From NCBI RefSeq assembly GCF_000526335.1, contig NZ_JAFW01000001.1, positions 4,712,001-4,776,000 of the forward strand: 64,000 nt of DNA, in the 5' to 3' direction. The notes below the pieces were generated by a model. That model did not search any database, was not told the origin of the DNA, and worked only from the letters and a program-made list of their open reading frames with translations. This document shows positions 33,605 through 44,330 of the stretch, piece by piece (the stretch's first letter is position 1; every line of letters starts with the position of its first letter). A program made the translations under genes and the position numbers. The stretch comes from Arthrobacter sp. 31Y (GTDB lineage Bacteria > Actinomycetota > Actinomycetes > Actinomycetales > Micrococcaceae).

Positions 33605-36600
33605 TCACCCCCCAAGCTGGATGGCCAACGCCGGCATGATTGTGGCGAGAGCTGTGTCACTTAACATCCGGGAGTGCCTGTCCGGCACCTCGACGTCGAC
33701 GATGCGCCCGGTGACGAAGGGCTCCCAGGCCTCGGCTCCCGGTGTTCCAGCAGGAACGTCGGCAGTTGCACGGAAAAGCAACAGTTCGCCGTCGAAAACC
33801 GCAGGCTTTTGTTCCCGGATCAGACGTGCCAGCACCGGGAAGTTTTCCACCATGGCTTCCACGGCATCCAGCGGAACCGTGCCCAGTGGATTGTGGTTCC
33901 GGCGCAGGATCTCCTGGGCGCGGACTGCATCAAGTCGCACGGTGTCGGCGTCATCGAGTGCATAGCCCTGTGCCTCCAAGTAGGCGGCCCATATACCGGA
34001 ACCGTTTCCGACGTCATCGTTGTTCTCCTCGGTTCCGGGAAACGCATCGAGGATGGTCAGGGACGCAACCTTTTCACCAAGTTCCTGGAGCCTTGTTGCC
34101 AACCGGTGGACCAAGTGGCCGCCAAAAGACCAGCCCAGAAGATGATAGGGGCCGGAGGGCTGAACGCTGCGGATACTGTCGATGTAGGCATCTGCCAGTT
34201 CCGTGAGGCTTACAGCAGTCACGGGATGGGTTGCACCCGGTTCCATCCCCGGCATCTGGAGTCCAATCAGGGGCCGCTCAGGATCCAAAGAACCGAGCAT
34301 CGAGGCAAATCCCCACGCTATCCCCGACGCTGGATGGACCGCGAACAGGGGAGCCTTGATTCCGGTGGTGCGCAAAGGCAATATCTGCCGCAGAGTCTCC
34401 GCCGCGTTTTCCTCCACGCCGCGGGAAGCCTCCCGAAGCAGCCCCTCAACTGTTGGAGACCGGAACAGCGACTGGACCTGCAGGGACGTACCCAAAGCTG
34501 CATTGATCCTGGCTATCAACGGTTGCGCCAGGAACGAGTGCCCACCCAACTCGAAGAAGGATTCGTCCACTCCCGCCCTGTCCAGTGACAACACATCGGC
34601 AAAGATCGCAGCCACGGTTTGCTCACGCGGCGTCCGGGGGACTTTGCCGGATGTGCGGGGGGCGCTTGCGGCGTCCGGCAACCCCGCAGTGTCTACTTTG
34701 CCGTGTTGCGTCAGTGGAATCTCGGCGATGGTGACCACAGCCGAAGGCACCATATAGTCCGGCAGCAAACTGCGAAGGTGCGAACGAACTCCCTCGGCAA
34801 ATGCTGCTGCCTCGTCAGGAGCATCAACCACGGTCCCGTCTACCGGGACCACCCAGGCCATCAGGCGCATACTGTCACCGGACCGTACTGCCCTGACCGC
34901 GGCCGCCTCGACATCCGAGGCGCCAGCGGCCGCCTGCTCGATCTCACCGGGTTCCACACGGAAACCACGGATCTTGACTTGCTGGTCGTTCCGTCCAGAG
35001 AAGACGATGCTCCCATCAGCATGCCGCACCACGAGGTCGCCAGTGCGGTACATCCGCCCACCATCAGAGCTGAAAGGATCCGCAACGAAGCGTTCAGCAG
35101 TCAGCCCTGGCTGGCCGCGGTAACCGTTAGCCAGTTGGCGACCTGCTATGTACAGCTCGCCGGGAACCCCCGGAAGTGCCGGCCGCAAAAGGCCGTCGAG
35201 GACATACAGCCTGGTCCCTGAGGTTGGCGCTCCCAGTACCGGGGCAGCGTGATCCCGGACGCGGGCCACCAGGGTATCCACCGCTGACTCAGTGGGGCCG
35301 TAGAGGTTCCATGCGGTCACGTTCTCTTTGCCTGACAGCTCATCCCAGAGGGTGGCGTCGAAAGCTTCGCCACCCAAGGCGAGGTTGAATCCGGACTCCG
35401 GCGCTGCGCCAACACCATCCAGCATCCTGGTGAATGCGGGTTCCTTAAGAAGCTGCCGCGCGTAACCGGGTGTTGTTTCCCAGACACTGATCTGATGGTC
35501 TTCGAGGTAACCGGCCAGGGCTGCAGGATCTCGCCGGATGGCGTCGTCCACCATGTGGAGCCGATGACCGGAAATCATCCAGAGAATGGGATCCCACGAA
35601 GCGTCGAAGCCGACTCCGGTGGTGTGGACCACGTTCTGCTGCACTCCGGTGATGGCGGGATCGAGCCCAGCGAAGAGCGTCTCCCGATGGGATTCCAGCA
35701 GGGCACCCAGGGCGCCATGGCTCACTTCCACGCCCTTGGGCCTGCCTGTGGAACCCGAGGTAAACATCACGTAGGCGAGGTCGCGGCCTTCCGGTTGGCG
35801 TTCCTGCAGTTCCCGGGCTGAGTCCAGCCCTTGGCCGGAATTCAACCCTTCCCCGTGTGAATGCCCAAGGAGTTCGGTCATCATCACCAGGCGCGGAACC
35901 TCACGTGCAGGGTTCCGGGCTGCCACCCTGGACAGCAGCGCCGCCATGCGTTCAGCGACCGGCCCGGAGGTGACAACCACAGAGGGCGCGGCGTCTTCCA
36001 GGATCGCCACCACCCTGTCGTCGGGATACTCGGTATCAATCGGGTTGTAGACAGCGCCTGTGGCAATCACGCCCAACAAGCTCTGGATGGTTCCCGCGGA
36101 CCGTGGCAGGAACACTGAGACAACATCGCCCGCGGCGAGCCCCTGCTGCTCAAGCCCGGTGGCCAGGACTGCCACCGAAGAGGCCAGCTCCGCAAACGTC
36201 TGCTCATTGTGCCCGGTTACCAGCGCCACAGAGTCCGGAACTGACATGACGGTAGCTGCGAAGGCGGCCAGAACGCCGTCGGCCGCGTCCATTTGATGCC
36301 CGACGGCGGAACGTCGTCCCGCTGTGAGCGCCTCCAACGCGGCAGCCTCCTCAGGGTCAATCAACGTCAGCTCTTCTATGGGCGTATCCGGGTTGGAGGC
36401 GCCGCGCTCCACGAAACGCACCAAGGTGGTCACCAAACGTTCAATGGTGGCTTCCTGGAACATTGCTGCGTTGTACTCCAGCGTTGCCGAAAGCCCCGTG
36501 GTGCCCGGGCGGAAGGTGAAGGAGAGATCGAACTTGGCTTCCCCGGAACCGCTGCCTGGCAACGGCCGGACCACGGCGCCGGGGAGTTCCGGAACGGCCG

Positions 36601-39600
36601 CGGGGGAGTTGTCTACGGTGAGCATGGTTTGGAACAACGGGTGCCGCCCTAGTTCACGTTCAGGATTCAGCGCTTCCACCAACCGCTCGAAAGGGACGTC
36701 GTCATGATCGAAGGCGGTCAGGACGCTGGTCCGGGCACGGTTTACCATGGCCTGCAAGGAGGGATGGCCCGCAGCACTGATCCGTAGCGGCAAGGTGTTG
36801 ACGAAGAAGCCCACCAACTCTTGCAACATCGGATCAGTCCGTCCGGCCGTTGGGGAGCCAATGACCACGTCATCGCCGGCACCAAGGCGGTGCAAGAAGC
36901 CGGCGAGTACGCCGTGGAGCGTCATGAACAGGCTCGCGTTCGAGCGGGCTGCGACGGAGTTCAGGGCCGTGAGCGCTGCGGCACTGAGCTGGAAGCTGTG
37001 TTGCTTGCCCGGCTGACGTGTCTCCCTGGGACGGCGCTGATCGGCAGGGAGGTTGAGCTCCGTGGGTATTCCTGAGAGGGCCTCCCGCCAGCCATCAATT
37101 TTCCGTGTGGACGTGCCGTCTTTGCCCAGTTCCTCCTGCTGCCACGCGCTAAAGTCTGCATAGTTGATGGCCAGCGGGGAGCGGCTGCTGGTTGTTCCCT
37201 TGAGCGCGGCGGCGTAGGCCTCCGAAAGGTCACGGGCCAGCGGCGCGAGGGACGCGCCGTCGCTGGCGATGTGATGCAGCACTAACTGAAGCACACATAC
37301 CGAAGCCTCTCCGTAGCCACGGCGCAGCAGGACGGCGCGCAGAGGAAGATCGAGGGTTACGTCGAAGCCCTGGCCTTCCTCCTGGGCCAGGATCCGTGAT
37401 TCTTCCTCCTCAGAATGCGCCGGGATGATCCGCAGGAGGCCCCGGGCCTCCTCTGCCGGAAGGATCTTTTGGTGCGGTGTGCCTGCTGTTGCAGGGTAGC
37501 TCGTTCTGAGGATTTGGTGCCGGGCCACCAAAGCGTCGATGGCGGCGGAAAGGGCATTCTCGTCCACCTCGCCCTCCAGCTCTGCAGCCAGGGAGATGTT
37601 GTAGTCCGCCGAACCTGGATCCAGCTGGTTGAGGAACCACATACGTTGCTGGGCGAAGGAGAGCGTGGGTTGCTCCGGACGAGCTGTACCGCGTGTGGCA
37701 ATCCACTCCGAAAGTGCGGTTGCCCCAGCCTGAGGCGAGTCATCAGCGCTAAGTTCCATGCCCCCGTCGTGCGTCGAAGCGTGCGGCCGTTCGGACGCGA
37801 CCGCCGCCAGCAAAGCGGCTGGAGTGGGTAGGTCGAAGAGCGACCGCAACGGAAGTGCTGTGCCGAACGCTTCCCGGATCTTGCCCATGATGGTGATTGC
37901 CAAGAGGGAATGACCTCCCATGAGGAAGAAGTCGTCGTCCATGGCAACGCTGTCCAGCCCAAGAACCTCAGCGAAAATACCGGCAATGACATGTTCTTCG
38001 GGCGTTGCGGGAGCTTTCCCGCTGCCCGCGCCGGCGGCCGCGGGCGCCGGGAGGGCTGCGCGGTCCAGCTTGCCGTGAGAGGTTAGGGGCAGCGCCGGGA
38101 TGGACATGAAGACGGCGGGCACCATGTAGTCAGGGAGTAGTTCAGCAGCACGCGTTCTGAGTTCAGCTAGGTCCACGTCGCCAACAACGTACGCGATGAT
38201 CCTCTGGGCAGGCTTGCCATCCGGCACCGCAGCGACCTGTCGTACCTGGGGGTGGCTGGCCAGTGCCGACTCCACTTCACCCAATTCGATCCGGAATCCG
38301 CGCACCTTCACTTGGTCATCACTCCGGGCGAGGAACTCCAGCACGCCGCTGGCGTCCCGCCTCACGACGTCGCCCGTACGGTACATGCGGGAACCGTCGG
38401 ACGTGAAGGGATTCGCCACGAAACGCGATGCGGTCTCGTCAAAGCGCTGGTCGTATCCTTGCGCCATTCCCGCGCCCGCCAAATACAGTTCCCCGGGAAC
38501 TCCCACCGGGACAGGCTGCAAGTAGGCATCCAACACCATGGCCGACGTATTGCCGGTCGGCCGCCCAATTACTGGCCTGCCTCCCTCGATATCCGCCGTG
38601 ACAGAGTCAACGGTGAATTCCGTAGGGCCATAGAAATTCAGGGCTCGAACTGAAGGATCGGCGGCCAGGCGTTCCCACAGGGCGCCTGAGACTGCTTCAC
38701 CGCCGAGAATCAGGATCAGCGGTTGTTCGCGCTGGTGCTCCAACAGGCCGTACTGCAGCAATTGCGTGGCAAACGACGGTGTGGTCTCCAGAACGTTGAT
38801 GCCGTGGTCGAGGCAGTAACGGGTAAGGCTTTCGGCGTCGCCCCGTTCTTCATCAGCCACCAGGTGCAGCTCGGCACCGGCGACCATCCAGAGCATGGGA
38901 TCCCAGGCAGCATCAAATCCGAGACCTGCAATGTGCGCCACGGCCACGGGCTGATCCGCGGCGGCCGCGAGGCGAGGGGCAAACAGGGTGCGGTGGTGGT
39001 GCGCGTAAAGGTTGGCCAAAGCGCCATGAGTTACCGCAACACCCTTGGGCCGTCCGGTGGAACCCGAGGTGTACAAAACATAGGCAAGGTCATCTGCTTG
39101 CGGCGCGCGATCCGCCTGGTCGCCGGCTGCGGCCGTTGCGCCGCTTGCCAGGAGGCCAGCCAGGGTCACCGCTTTGTCAGGTTCGACGCCGGTAGTCGCG
39201 TCGGCGTCGACGATCACCACTGCGGGGGTGCTGTCCTCCAGGATCATCCGGATCCGTTGCGTCGGATAGGAGAGGTCAATGGGGATGTAGACGGCACCTG
39301 CCGCAAGCACAGCAAGGGCGGCAGCGACGACGTCGGCTGATCGCTGGATAGCGACAGCCACCCGGTCACCGGGGCGTACACCGTGAACGGTGAGGCCGTT
39401 TGCGATGGTGCTTACCCGCTTCTCAAGCTGGGCGAAGGTCCAGGAAGACCCCGCAACACCCGTCCCGGCCGCCACCGCAATCTGTGATGCCCGCAGGGCG
39501 GCCGTCTCTGAGAAGGCGTCCAGGATTGTGGCCCACTGGACCACCTGCTCGGTGGCGACGCTGCTGGCCAGCACAGCTGCGTGGTCGGCTGGGCTCTGTA

Positions 39601-42600
39601 TCCGCAGCCGGTCCAGGCTCACGCCGGAGTCCGTGGCGAACTGCCCGGCAACCAGTGCAAAACCTGCTGCCAGCCGCTCCACCGTGCTGCGTGTGAACAG
39701 GGACGGGTTGTAGGCGAGGGATCCGGCGATGATGTCACCGTCCCGTTCGGCACCGTCCCGTTCGGCAAGGTCCAGGAGCAGATCGAACTTCGCACCACCC
39801 GGCTCCCTTCCCAAGTCCGCCGATGCCTCCACACCGTCCATGGCCAGCACAGCGTCAGGGGTGTTTTGCAGCGTCAGCATCACTTGGAACAACGGGTGGC
39901 GGTGGCGTGATCGCGTCGGATTGAGTTGCTCCACCACGCGTTCGAACGGCGCGTCCTGATTTCCGTAGGCGTGCAGGTTGGTGTAGCGGACGCTCTCCAC
40001 CAGTTCAGCGGCTGTGGGATTCCCGGACGTATTGGTCCGCAGCACCAGGGTGTTGACGAAGAAGCCCACCAGCTCGTTCAGTTGAGTATCCGTCCGCCCG
40101 GCAACCGGCGTGCCGAGCGGAATGTCCTCGCCCGCACCAGACTTCGTCAGCAGTGCCGCCAGGGCGGCCTGCAGCACCATGAAAAGACTGGCGTTGTGCA
40201 TCTTCGCTAATGCCTTCAAACCCGAGGAAGTCACGGCGTCCAGTTCCAATGGAATCGACGACGCCGGGAGGTCGCCTTCACGGGTTCCGCGTGGGAAGTC
40301 GTAGGGCAGCTGCAGCTCCTCCGGAGACCCCTTGAGTTCGCGTGCCCAGAATTCCAACTGACGCGAAATCGGGCTCGATGGGTCATCTTCCTGCCCCAAG
40401 GCCTCGCGTTGCCACAGGGTGTAGTCGGCGTACTGGATGGGCAGGTTGACGGCAGGTGAAACTGCTCCGCGAAGCCGCGCAGTGTATGCCTGGGAGAGGT
40501 CCCGGGCGAGCGGTGCCAGGGACCAGCCGTCCGCGGCAACATGGTGCAGCGTGATGGCCAGGACGTGGTGGTCCGGCGCCAGCTGGAACAGGACTGTCCG
40601 GACCGGAAGTTCGCTGGTGATATCAAAGCCACGTTGTGTCTCTGCCCGCAGCGCGGGTTCCAGATTGTCTGCGTCGCACTGGACGGCCAACAGTTTTGTG
40701 AGCGCTGCATACGGGGGCAGGATTTCCTGGTGGGGTTCGCCCTCGGACCAAGGGAAGATGGTTCGCAGGGTCTCGTGCCGGGAGACGACGTCGGTCAGTG
40801 CTCCTTCCAAGGCATCCACCTCCAGATGACCTTTCAAGGTCAGGACGATCGGGATGTTGTAAGCGCCGGATTCGTGATCAAGCCGGTTCAGGAACCAGAG
40901 CCTGCGTTGCGCAAAGGATAAGGGGATCCTTTGGGGGCGGTTCTTCGCCGTGAGTTCAGGAGTGGACGTTCCGTCGTGTTCCAAAGCCGCGGCGAGGCCG
41001 GCCACCGTAGGTTCCTCGAAGATCGTTCGCAGCGCCGGAGCCGAACCCGTTGCGTCCCGCAGGAATGCCGCCAGACGCGTGGCCAGGAGTGAGTGGCCGC
41101 CAAGGTCGAAGAAGTCGTCCTCACGTCCCACGGCTTCCAGGCCCAGGATCTCGCGGAACGCCTCTGACACCATGCGCTCGGCGTGGGTGCGTGGCTCGGT
41201 GGTTGTTGCTTCCGGTTCATGCGTTGGCAGTGCCCGGGTATCCAGTTTGCCGTTGGCGGTCAACGGAAGGGAATCGATGGTGAGTACTGCAGCGGGCACC
41301 ATGTAGTCGGGCAGAGTCCTGCGTGCCTCCTTGCGGATGGTGGATGAGTCCAGGGGCTGCGGGTCAGTCATGTCTTCGAACGTGCGGCTGTCTTCGAGCC
41401 CTGGCTCAGTGCCAGCGGGTGTGACGTAGGCGAGCAGTTGGTCGTAGCCCGCTTTGTTCTTTGTCACTGTCACTGCCGCTTGAGCCACCCCGGGGATGCC
41501 GCGCAGGACTTCCTCGATTTCGGCCAGTTCAATCCGGAAGCCCCGGATCTTGACCTGCTGGTCCATGCGGCCAAGGAACTGCAGCGTGCCGTCGTCCAAT
41601 CGGCGCACTACGTCTCCCGTACGGTACATACGTGAGCCGTCCCCTACAAACGGATCGGCCACGAATTTCCCGGCGCTCAGTCCGGGTTGGTCCAAGTATC
41701 CGCGTGCCAGGTTTGGGCCTGCGACGTACAGTTCTCCGATGGCGTTGGCAGGGACGGGGTTTAGGCCCGAGTCAAGGATGTAGTGCCGGCTGTTGGCCAC
41801 GGATCCTCCCAGAGTGACATCCGTGCCGGGTTCCATCACTGCGGTGAGTGAATCCACCGTGGTTTCGGTGGGGCCATAGAAGTTGTAGGCCACTACGCCA
41901 TCATGGGCCGCCAACTCGCGCCAGGTTGCCGGGTCCACGGCTTCGCCGCCCAGGGCCACAACAGAGGGATGAGCGTCTCGGTCAAAGAGTCCGCCGGCCA
42001 GCAGAGCCTTGGCGAACGAAGGCGTTGTTTCGATTGAGTCGATGAGTTCGTCGGCCAGGAACAGGCTCAATGCCTCGGGGTCGCGACGGGTCTGGTTGTC
42101 CACCATGTGCAGCTCGTGCCCTGCCAGCAGCCACAGAATGGGATCCCAGGAGGCGTCGAAGGACAGCCCGGCCGTGTGGGCTACGCGCAGAGGCCTGCCT
42201 AGACGTCTTTCCGCAGGATCAAAAATCCTGTCGCGGTGGGAGGTCAGCAGATTCAGGAGTGCCAGATGTTCCACGCCGACGCCCTTGGGTCTGCCCGTGG
42301 ATCCCGAGGTGAATATGACGTAGGCAAGATCGTGCTGTCCAGCGCTGGGAGGCAGGGGCGTGTGGTCCTGGCTTTCCAATGCTGCCGTTGTCCCGGCGGA
42401 ATCCAGGACAGTCACCGGGACCTTGGTCTGCGGCCTGCCTGGGTCACTGTCTTCGGCCAAGACAGCTTGCGTGAGCAGGATGATCGGTTCCGCATCCTCC
42501 AGCATCCCCTCGACCCGGCCCGAAGGGTAGTCCGGGTCCAGTGGAACGTAGGCTGCTCCGGCCTTGAGGATGGCCAGGATGGCAACGGGAAGGAGGACGC

Positions 42601-44182
42601 TGCGGTCCAGTCGAACGGCCACGGTGCTGCCCGGCCCGGCCCCACGCCCGCGCAGGAAGCGGGACAGCTGGTTGGAGCGGCGCTCCACCTCGGCGAAAGT
42701 CAGGCAACCGTCGGAAGCAACCACGGCGGTTCGTTCAGGAGCCGCTGTTGCCACTGATTGGAACTCCTCAACAACTGTGTGGCCCGGCAGGTCCACCGAC
42801 TCGGCGTCCCCCTTGGCGAGCAGCGCCTGTTCTTCGGCCGTCGTAGTCACGGACAGGGCCGCCGTCGGGTCTTCAGGATTGGCCAAAAGCGAGCCCAGCA
42901 GCCGGACGAAACGCATCAGGTGTTCGTCCAGGCCCGCCTGGCTGTAGAGATCGGCGTTCGCCGCAAACTGAACTGTCACCTGGGCCTTGGGGCCTTGCCC
43001 CAGGCCATGGACGATGATCGACAAGTCATCGATGGGCCCGGTGGAAAGAATGTTCATGACTCCGGTCGCCTCGCCAAAGGAGATATTCTCGAGTACCGGA
43101 AGGATGTTGACCGACGGACCCGCATAGCCGCCCTGGCCGCTCAAGGACTCGAAGCGTGTGCGCTGGTGGATCAGGGCCCCACGCAGCTTTCCTCCCATCG
43201 TTGTGACCATGTCCTGGACGGTGGCTCCGGGAGTGATGTCCACTCTGATCGGGACGATGTTTGAGAGCATCGAGGGCGTGGACTTGGCCAGCCTTCCGCG
43301 TCGGGCCGTTACTGGCAATGCGAGGGATACATGTTGTTCCCCGGTCATCCTGTGCAGGTACATGGATGCAGCAGTCAGAAGCAACGCCGGGGCCGTGCCG
43401 GATGCTGACTCCAGTGCTTCTACAGCGGCCGGAGAGAGACTCCGGGCGGAGCGTAGCAGCGAGTCCGCAGTGCCCATGGGGCGGCCCGCCAATCCGGCGG
43501 GGACCGGGTGACCTTCGAGTTCCCCTGCCCAGTAGGCCGCGTCTGTGGCCGCCGCGTCGGAGGACAGGTAGCTGTGGTCATCCGCGATCAATTCCTGGAG
43601 CGGGGCAAAGTCGAGGCCCGCGGTGCAGCCCATATCTTCGGCAGCGCCGAGTGCCTCGTAAACTGCGGCGACGCGGCGCAGGACCACCACGGCGGAGTAT
43701 CCATCGAGCAGCAAGTGGTGGACGCGCTGGTAGAAGAAGTGCCTGGTCCCGGTGATCCGGATGACCTCGGTGTGGAGCAGCCCGCCGTCTTCCACGCTGC
43801 GCGCTTGTGCCATGTCCGCGTCCATCAGTTCGCGTGCTGTGCGTTCGCGGGCAGGCTCGTCCCCGCACTCGCTGAGGTCGGTGAACTGCACAGCGGCTAC
43901 CGTTGTTTTTGCGTGCTGGTAGGGACCGTCGTCGTCTTCGCCGAACGCAAGATTCAGAGCAGGTGTCTCCGCAACCGCCCGGGCCACAGCGGCCTCCAGC
44001 CGGGCAACATCCAACGGACCAGCAATCTCTATGAACTGCCCAATCTGATACATGGGGCTGCCGTGTGCCAATTTTTGCGCGTACCAGATGCCTCGCTGGG
44101 CGGCCGTCAAACCCATCCGGGCTGGTGCCTGGTCCTCCGGAATGCCGGGCTGGTCAGGGGAAGCGGGGATAGGGGAGTTCAT
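33605..44182 (-). CDS. Trimodular nonribosomal peptide synthetase C-A-T-C-A-T-C-A-T-TE
   Basis: A 3525-residue synthetase. Domains: C1 24-450 (HHLLLDG 155-161), A1 470-985, T1 995-1065 (Ser1031), C2 1085-1520 (HHVAADG 1213-1219), A2 1545-2045, T2 2055-2130 (Ser2092), C3 2170-2600 (HHIASDG 2303-2309), A3 2635-3165, T3 3180-3255 (Ser3216), TE 3275-3525 (GWSFGG, Ser3352, Asp3379, His3503). C1 resembles the acyl-accepting EntF/DhbF condensation domain, so an upstream aryl or acyl donor is expected, but none is encoded nearby. Pocket residues read by hand are DADEAGFVDK, DADEIGFVDK and DADEAGLVDK; two acidic residues hint at basic amino acids. No epimerase. GAGAAGG precedes ATG 44182. Confidence 0.93.
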   Translation of the reverse strand: MNSPIPASPDQPGIPEDQAPARMGLTAAQRGIWYAQKLAHGSPMYQIGQFIEIAGPLDVARLEAAVARAVAETPALNLAFGEDDDGPYQHAKTTVAAVQFTDLSECGDEPARERTARELMDADMAQARSVEDGGLLHTEVIRITGTRHFFYQRVHHLLLDGYSAVVVLRRVAAVYEALGAAEDMGCTAGLDFAPLQELIADDHSYLSSDAAATDAAYWAGELEGHPVPAGLAGRPMGTADSLLRSARSLSPAAVEALESASGTAPALLLTAASMYLHRMTGEQHVSLALPVTARRGRLAKSTPSMLSNIVPIRVDITPGATVQDMVTTMGGKLRGALIHQRTRFESLSGQGGYAGPSVNILPVLENISFGEATGVMNILSTGPIDDLSIIVHGLGQGPKAQVTVQFAANADLYSQAGLDEHLMRFVRLLGSLLANPEDPTAALSVTTTAEEQALLAKGDAESVDLPGHTVVEEFQSVATAAPERTAVVASDGCLTFAEVERRSNQLSRFLRGRGAGPGSTVAVRLDRSVLLPVAILAILKAGAAYVPLDPDYPSGRVEGMLEDAEPIILLTQAVLAEDSDPGRPQTKVPVTVLDSAGTTAALESQDHTPLPPSAGQHDLAYVIFTSGSTGRPKGVGVEHLALLNLLTSHRDRIFDPAERRLGRPLRVAHTAGLSFDASWDPILWLLAGHELHMVDNQTRRDPEALSLFLADELIDSIETTPSFAKALLAGGLFDRDAHPSVVALGGEAVDPATWRELAAHDGVVAYNFYGPTETTVDSLTAVMEPGTDVTLGGSVANSRHYILDSGLNPVPANAIGELYVAGPNLARGYLDQPGLSAGKFVADPFVGDGSRMYRTGDVVRRLDDGTLQFLGRMDQQVKIRGFRIELAEIEEVLRGIPGVAQAAVTVTKNKAGYDQLLAYVTPAGTEPGLEDSRTFEDMTDPQPLDSSTIRKEARRTLPDYMVPAAVLTIDSLPLTANGKLDTRALPTHEPEATTTEPRTHAERMVSEAFREILGLEAVGREDDFFDLGGHSLLATRLAAFLRDATGSAPALRTIFEEPTVAGLAAALEHDGTSTPELTAKNRPQRIPLSFAQRRLWFLNRLDHESGAYNIPIVLTLKGHLEVDALEGALTDVVSRHETLRTIFPWSEGEPHQEILPPYAALTKLLAVQCDADNLEPALRAETQRGFDITSELPVRTVLFQLAPDHHVLAITLHHVAADGWSLAPLARDLSQAYTARLRGAVSPAVNLPIQYADYTLWQREALGQEDDPSSPISRQLEFWARELKGSPEELQLPYDFPRGTREGDLPASSIPLELDAVTSSGLKALAKMHNASLFMVLQAALAALLTKSGAGEDIPLGTPVAGRTDTQLNELVGFFVNTLVLRTNTSGNPTAAELVESVRYTNLHAYGNQDAPFERVVEQLNPTRSRHRHPLFQVMLTLQNTPDAVLAMDGVEASADLGREPGGAKFDLLLDLAERDGAERDGDIIAGSLAYNPSLFTRSTVERLAAGFALVAGQFATDSGVSLDRLRIQSPADHAAVLASSVATEQVVQWATILDAFSETAALRASQIAVAAGTGVAGSSWTFAQLEKRVSTIANGLTVHGVRPGDRVAVAIQRSADVVAAALAVLAAGAVYIPIDLSYPTQRIRMILEDSTPAVVIVDADATTGVEPDKAVTLAGLLASGATAAAGDQADRAPQADDLAYVLYTSGSTGRPKGVAVTHGALANLYAHHHRTLFAPRLAAAADQPVAVAHIAGLGFDAAWDPMLWMVAGAELHLVADEERGDAESLTRYCLDHGINVLETTPSFATQLLQYGLLEHQREQPLILILGGEAVSGALWERLAADPSVRALNFYGPTEFTVDSVTADIEGGRPVIGRPTGNTSAMVLDAYLQPVPVGVPGELYLAGAGMAQGYDQRFDETASRFVANPFTSDGSRMYRTGDVVRRDASGVLEFLARSDDQVKVRGFRIELGEVESALASHPQVRQVAAVPDGKPAQRIIAYVVGDVDLAELRTRAAELLPDYMVPAVFMSIPALPLTSHGKLDRAALPAPAAAGAGSGKAPATPEEHVIAGIFAEVLGLDSVAMDDDFFLMGGHSLLAITIMGKIREAFGTALPLRSLFDLPTPAALLAAVASERPHASTHDGGMELSADDSPQAGATALSEWIATRGTARPEQPTLSFAQQRMWFLNQLDPGSADYNISLAAELEGEVDENALSAAIDALVARHQILRTSYPATAGTPHQKILPAEEARGLLRIIPAHSEEEESRILAQEEGQGFDVTLDLPLRAVLLRRGYGEASVCVLQLVLHHIASDGASLAPLARDLSEAYAAALKGTTSSRSPLAINYADFSAWQQEELGKDGTSTRKIDGWREALSGIPTELNLPADQRRPRETRQPGKQHSFQLSAAALTALNSVAARSNASLFMTLHGVLAGFLHRLGAGDDVVIGSPTAGRTDPMLQELVGFFVNTLPLRISAAGHPSLQAMVNRARTSVLTAFDHDDVPFERLVEALNPERELGRHPLFQTMLTVDNSPAAVPELPGAVVRPLPGSGSGEAKFDLSFTFRPGTTGLSATLEYNAAMFQEATIERLVTTLVRFVERGASNPDTPIEELTLIDPEEAAALEALTAGRRSAVGHQMDAADGVLAAFAATVMSVPDSVALVTGHNEQTFAELASSVAVLATGLEQQGLAAGDVVSVFLPRSAGTIQSLLGVIATGAVYNPIDTEYPDDRVVAILEDAAPSVVVTSGPVAERMAALLSRVAARNPAREVPRLVMMTELLGHSHGEGLNSGQGLDSARELQERQPEGRDLAYVMFTSGSTGRPKGVEVSHGALGALLESHRETLFAGLDPAITGVQQNVVHTTGVGFDASWDPILWMISGHRLHMVDDAIRRDPAALAGYLEDHQISVWETTPGYARQLLKEPAFTRMLDGVGAAPESGFNLALGGEAFDATLWDELSGKENVTAWNLYGPTESAVDTLVARVRDHAAPVLGAPTSGTRLYVLDGLLRPALPGVPGELYIAGRQLANGYRGQPGLTAERFVADPFSSDGGRMYRTGDLVVRHADGSIVFSGRNDQQVKIRGFRVEPGEIEQAAAGASDVEAAAVRAVRSGDSMRLMAWVVPVDGTVVDAPDEAAAFAEGVRSHLRSLLPDYMVPSAVVTIAEIPLTQHGKVDTAGLPDAASAPRTSGKVPRTPREQTVAAIFADVLSLDRAGVDESFFELGGHSFLAQPLIARINAALGTSLQVQSLFRSPTVEGLLREASRGVEENAAETLRQILPLRTTGIKAPLFAVHPASGIAWGFASMLGSLDPERPLIGLQMPGMEPGATHPVTAVSLTELADAYIDSIRSVQPSGPYHLLGWSFGGHLVHRLATRLQELGEKVASLTILDAFPGTEENNDDVGNGSGIWAAYLEAQGYALDDADTVRLDAVRAQEILRRNHNPLGTVPLDAVEAMVENFPVLARLIREQKPAVFDGELLLFRATADVPAGTPGAEAWEPFVTGRIVDVEVPDRHSRMLSDTALATIMPALAIQLGG

Positions 44183-44217
44183 AATCCTTCTCTGCGGTGG
44201 GGAAGTGTGGGAAAGCA

Positions 44218-44246
44218 GCGGCAGCCCTGGGAATCAGGACTGCCGC
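44218..44246 (-). terminator. Terminator-like hairpin between the exported peptide gene and the NRPS
   Basis: Arms 44218-44229 and 44235-44246 form a 12-bp stem with one G-U pair in the minus-strand transcript and a 5-nt loop, followed by TGCTTTCCC in the reading direction. It stands 36 bp before the NRPS start. It would let the small upstream gene be expressed more than the 10.6-kb synthetase. Confidence 0.6.
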
Positions 44247-44330
44247 GTCATGGTTGCGCGTGCTCACGTCAGGAACGGAGTGGCGCTCGTGTGGTGCGAG
44301 GGTGCGGAACTGGCAGCTGGCAAGCGGCCG

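Noticed and set aside
33674..34588. 304-codon plus-strand open frame opposite the NRPS
   Set aside because: It overlaps the thioesterase and last carrier domain, which are unmistakable on the other strand.
33605..44182. Catecholate siderophore assignment of the NRPS
   Set aside because: C1 is EntF/DhbF-like, but no isochorismate or DHB genes, no siderophore uptake genes and no obvious iron box were seen in the window, so the class is left open.
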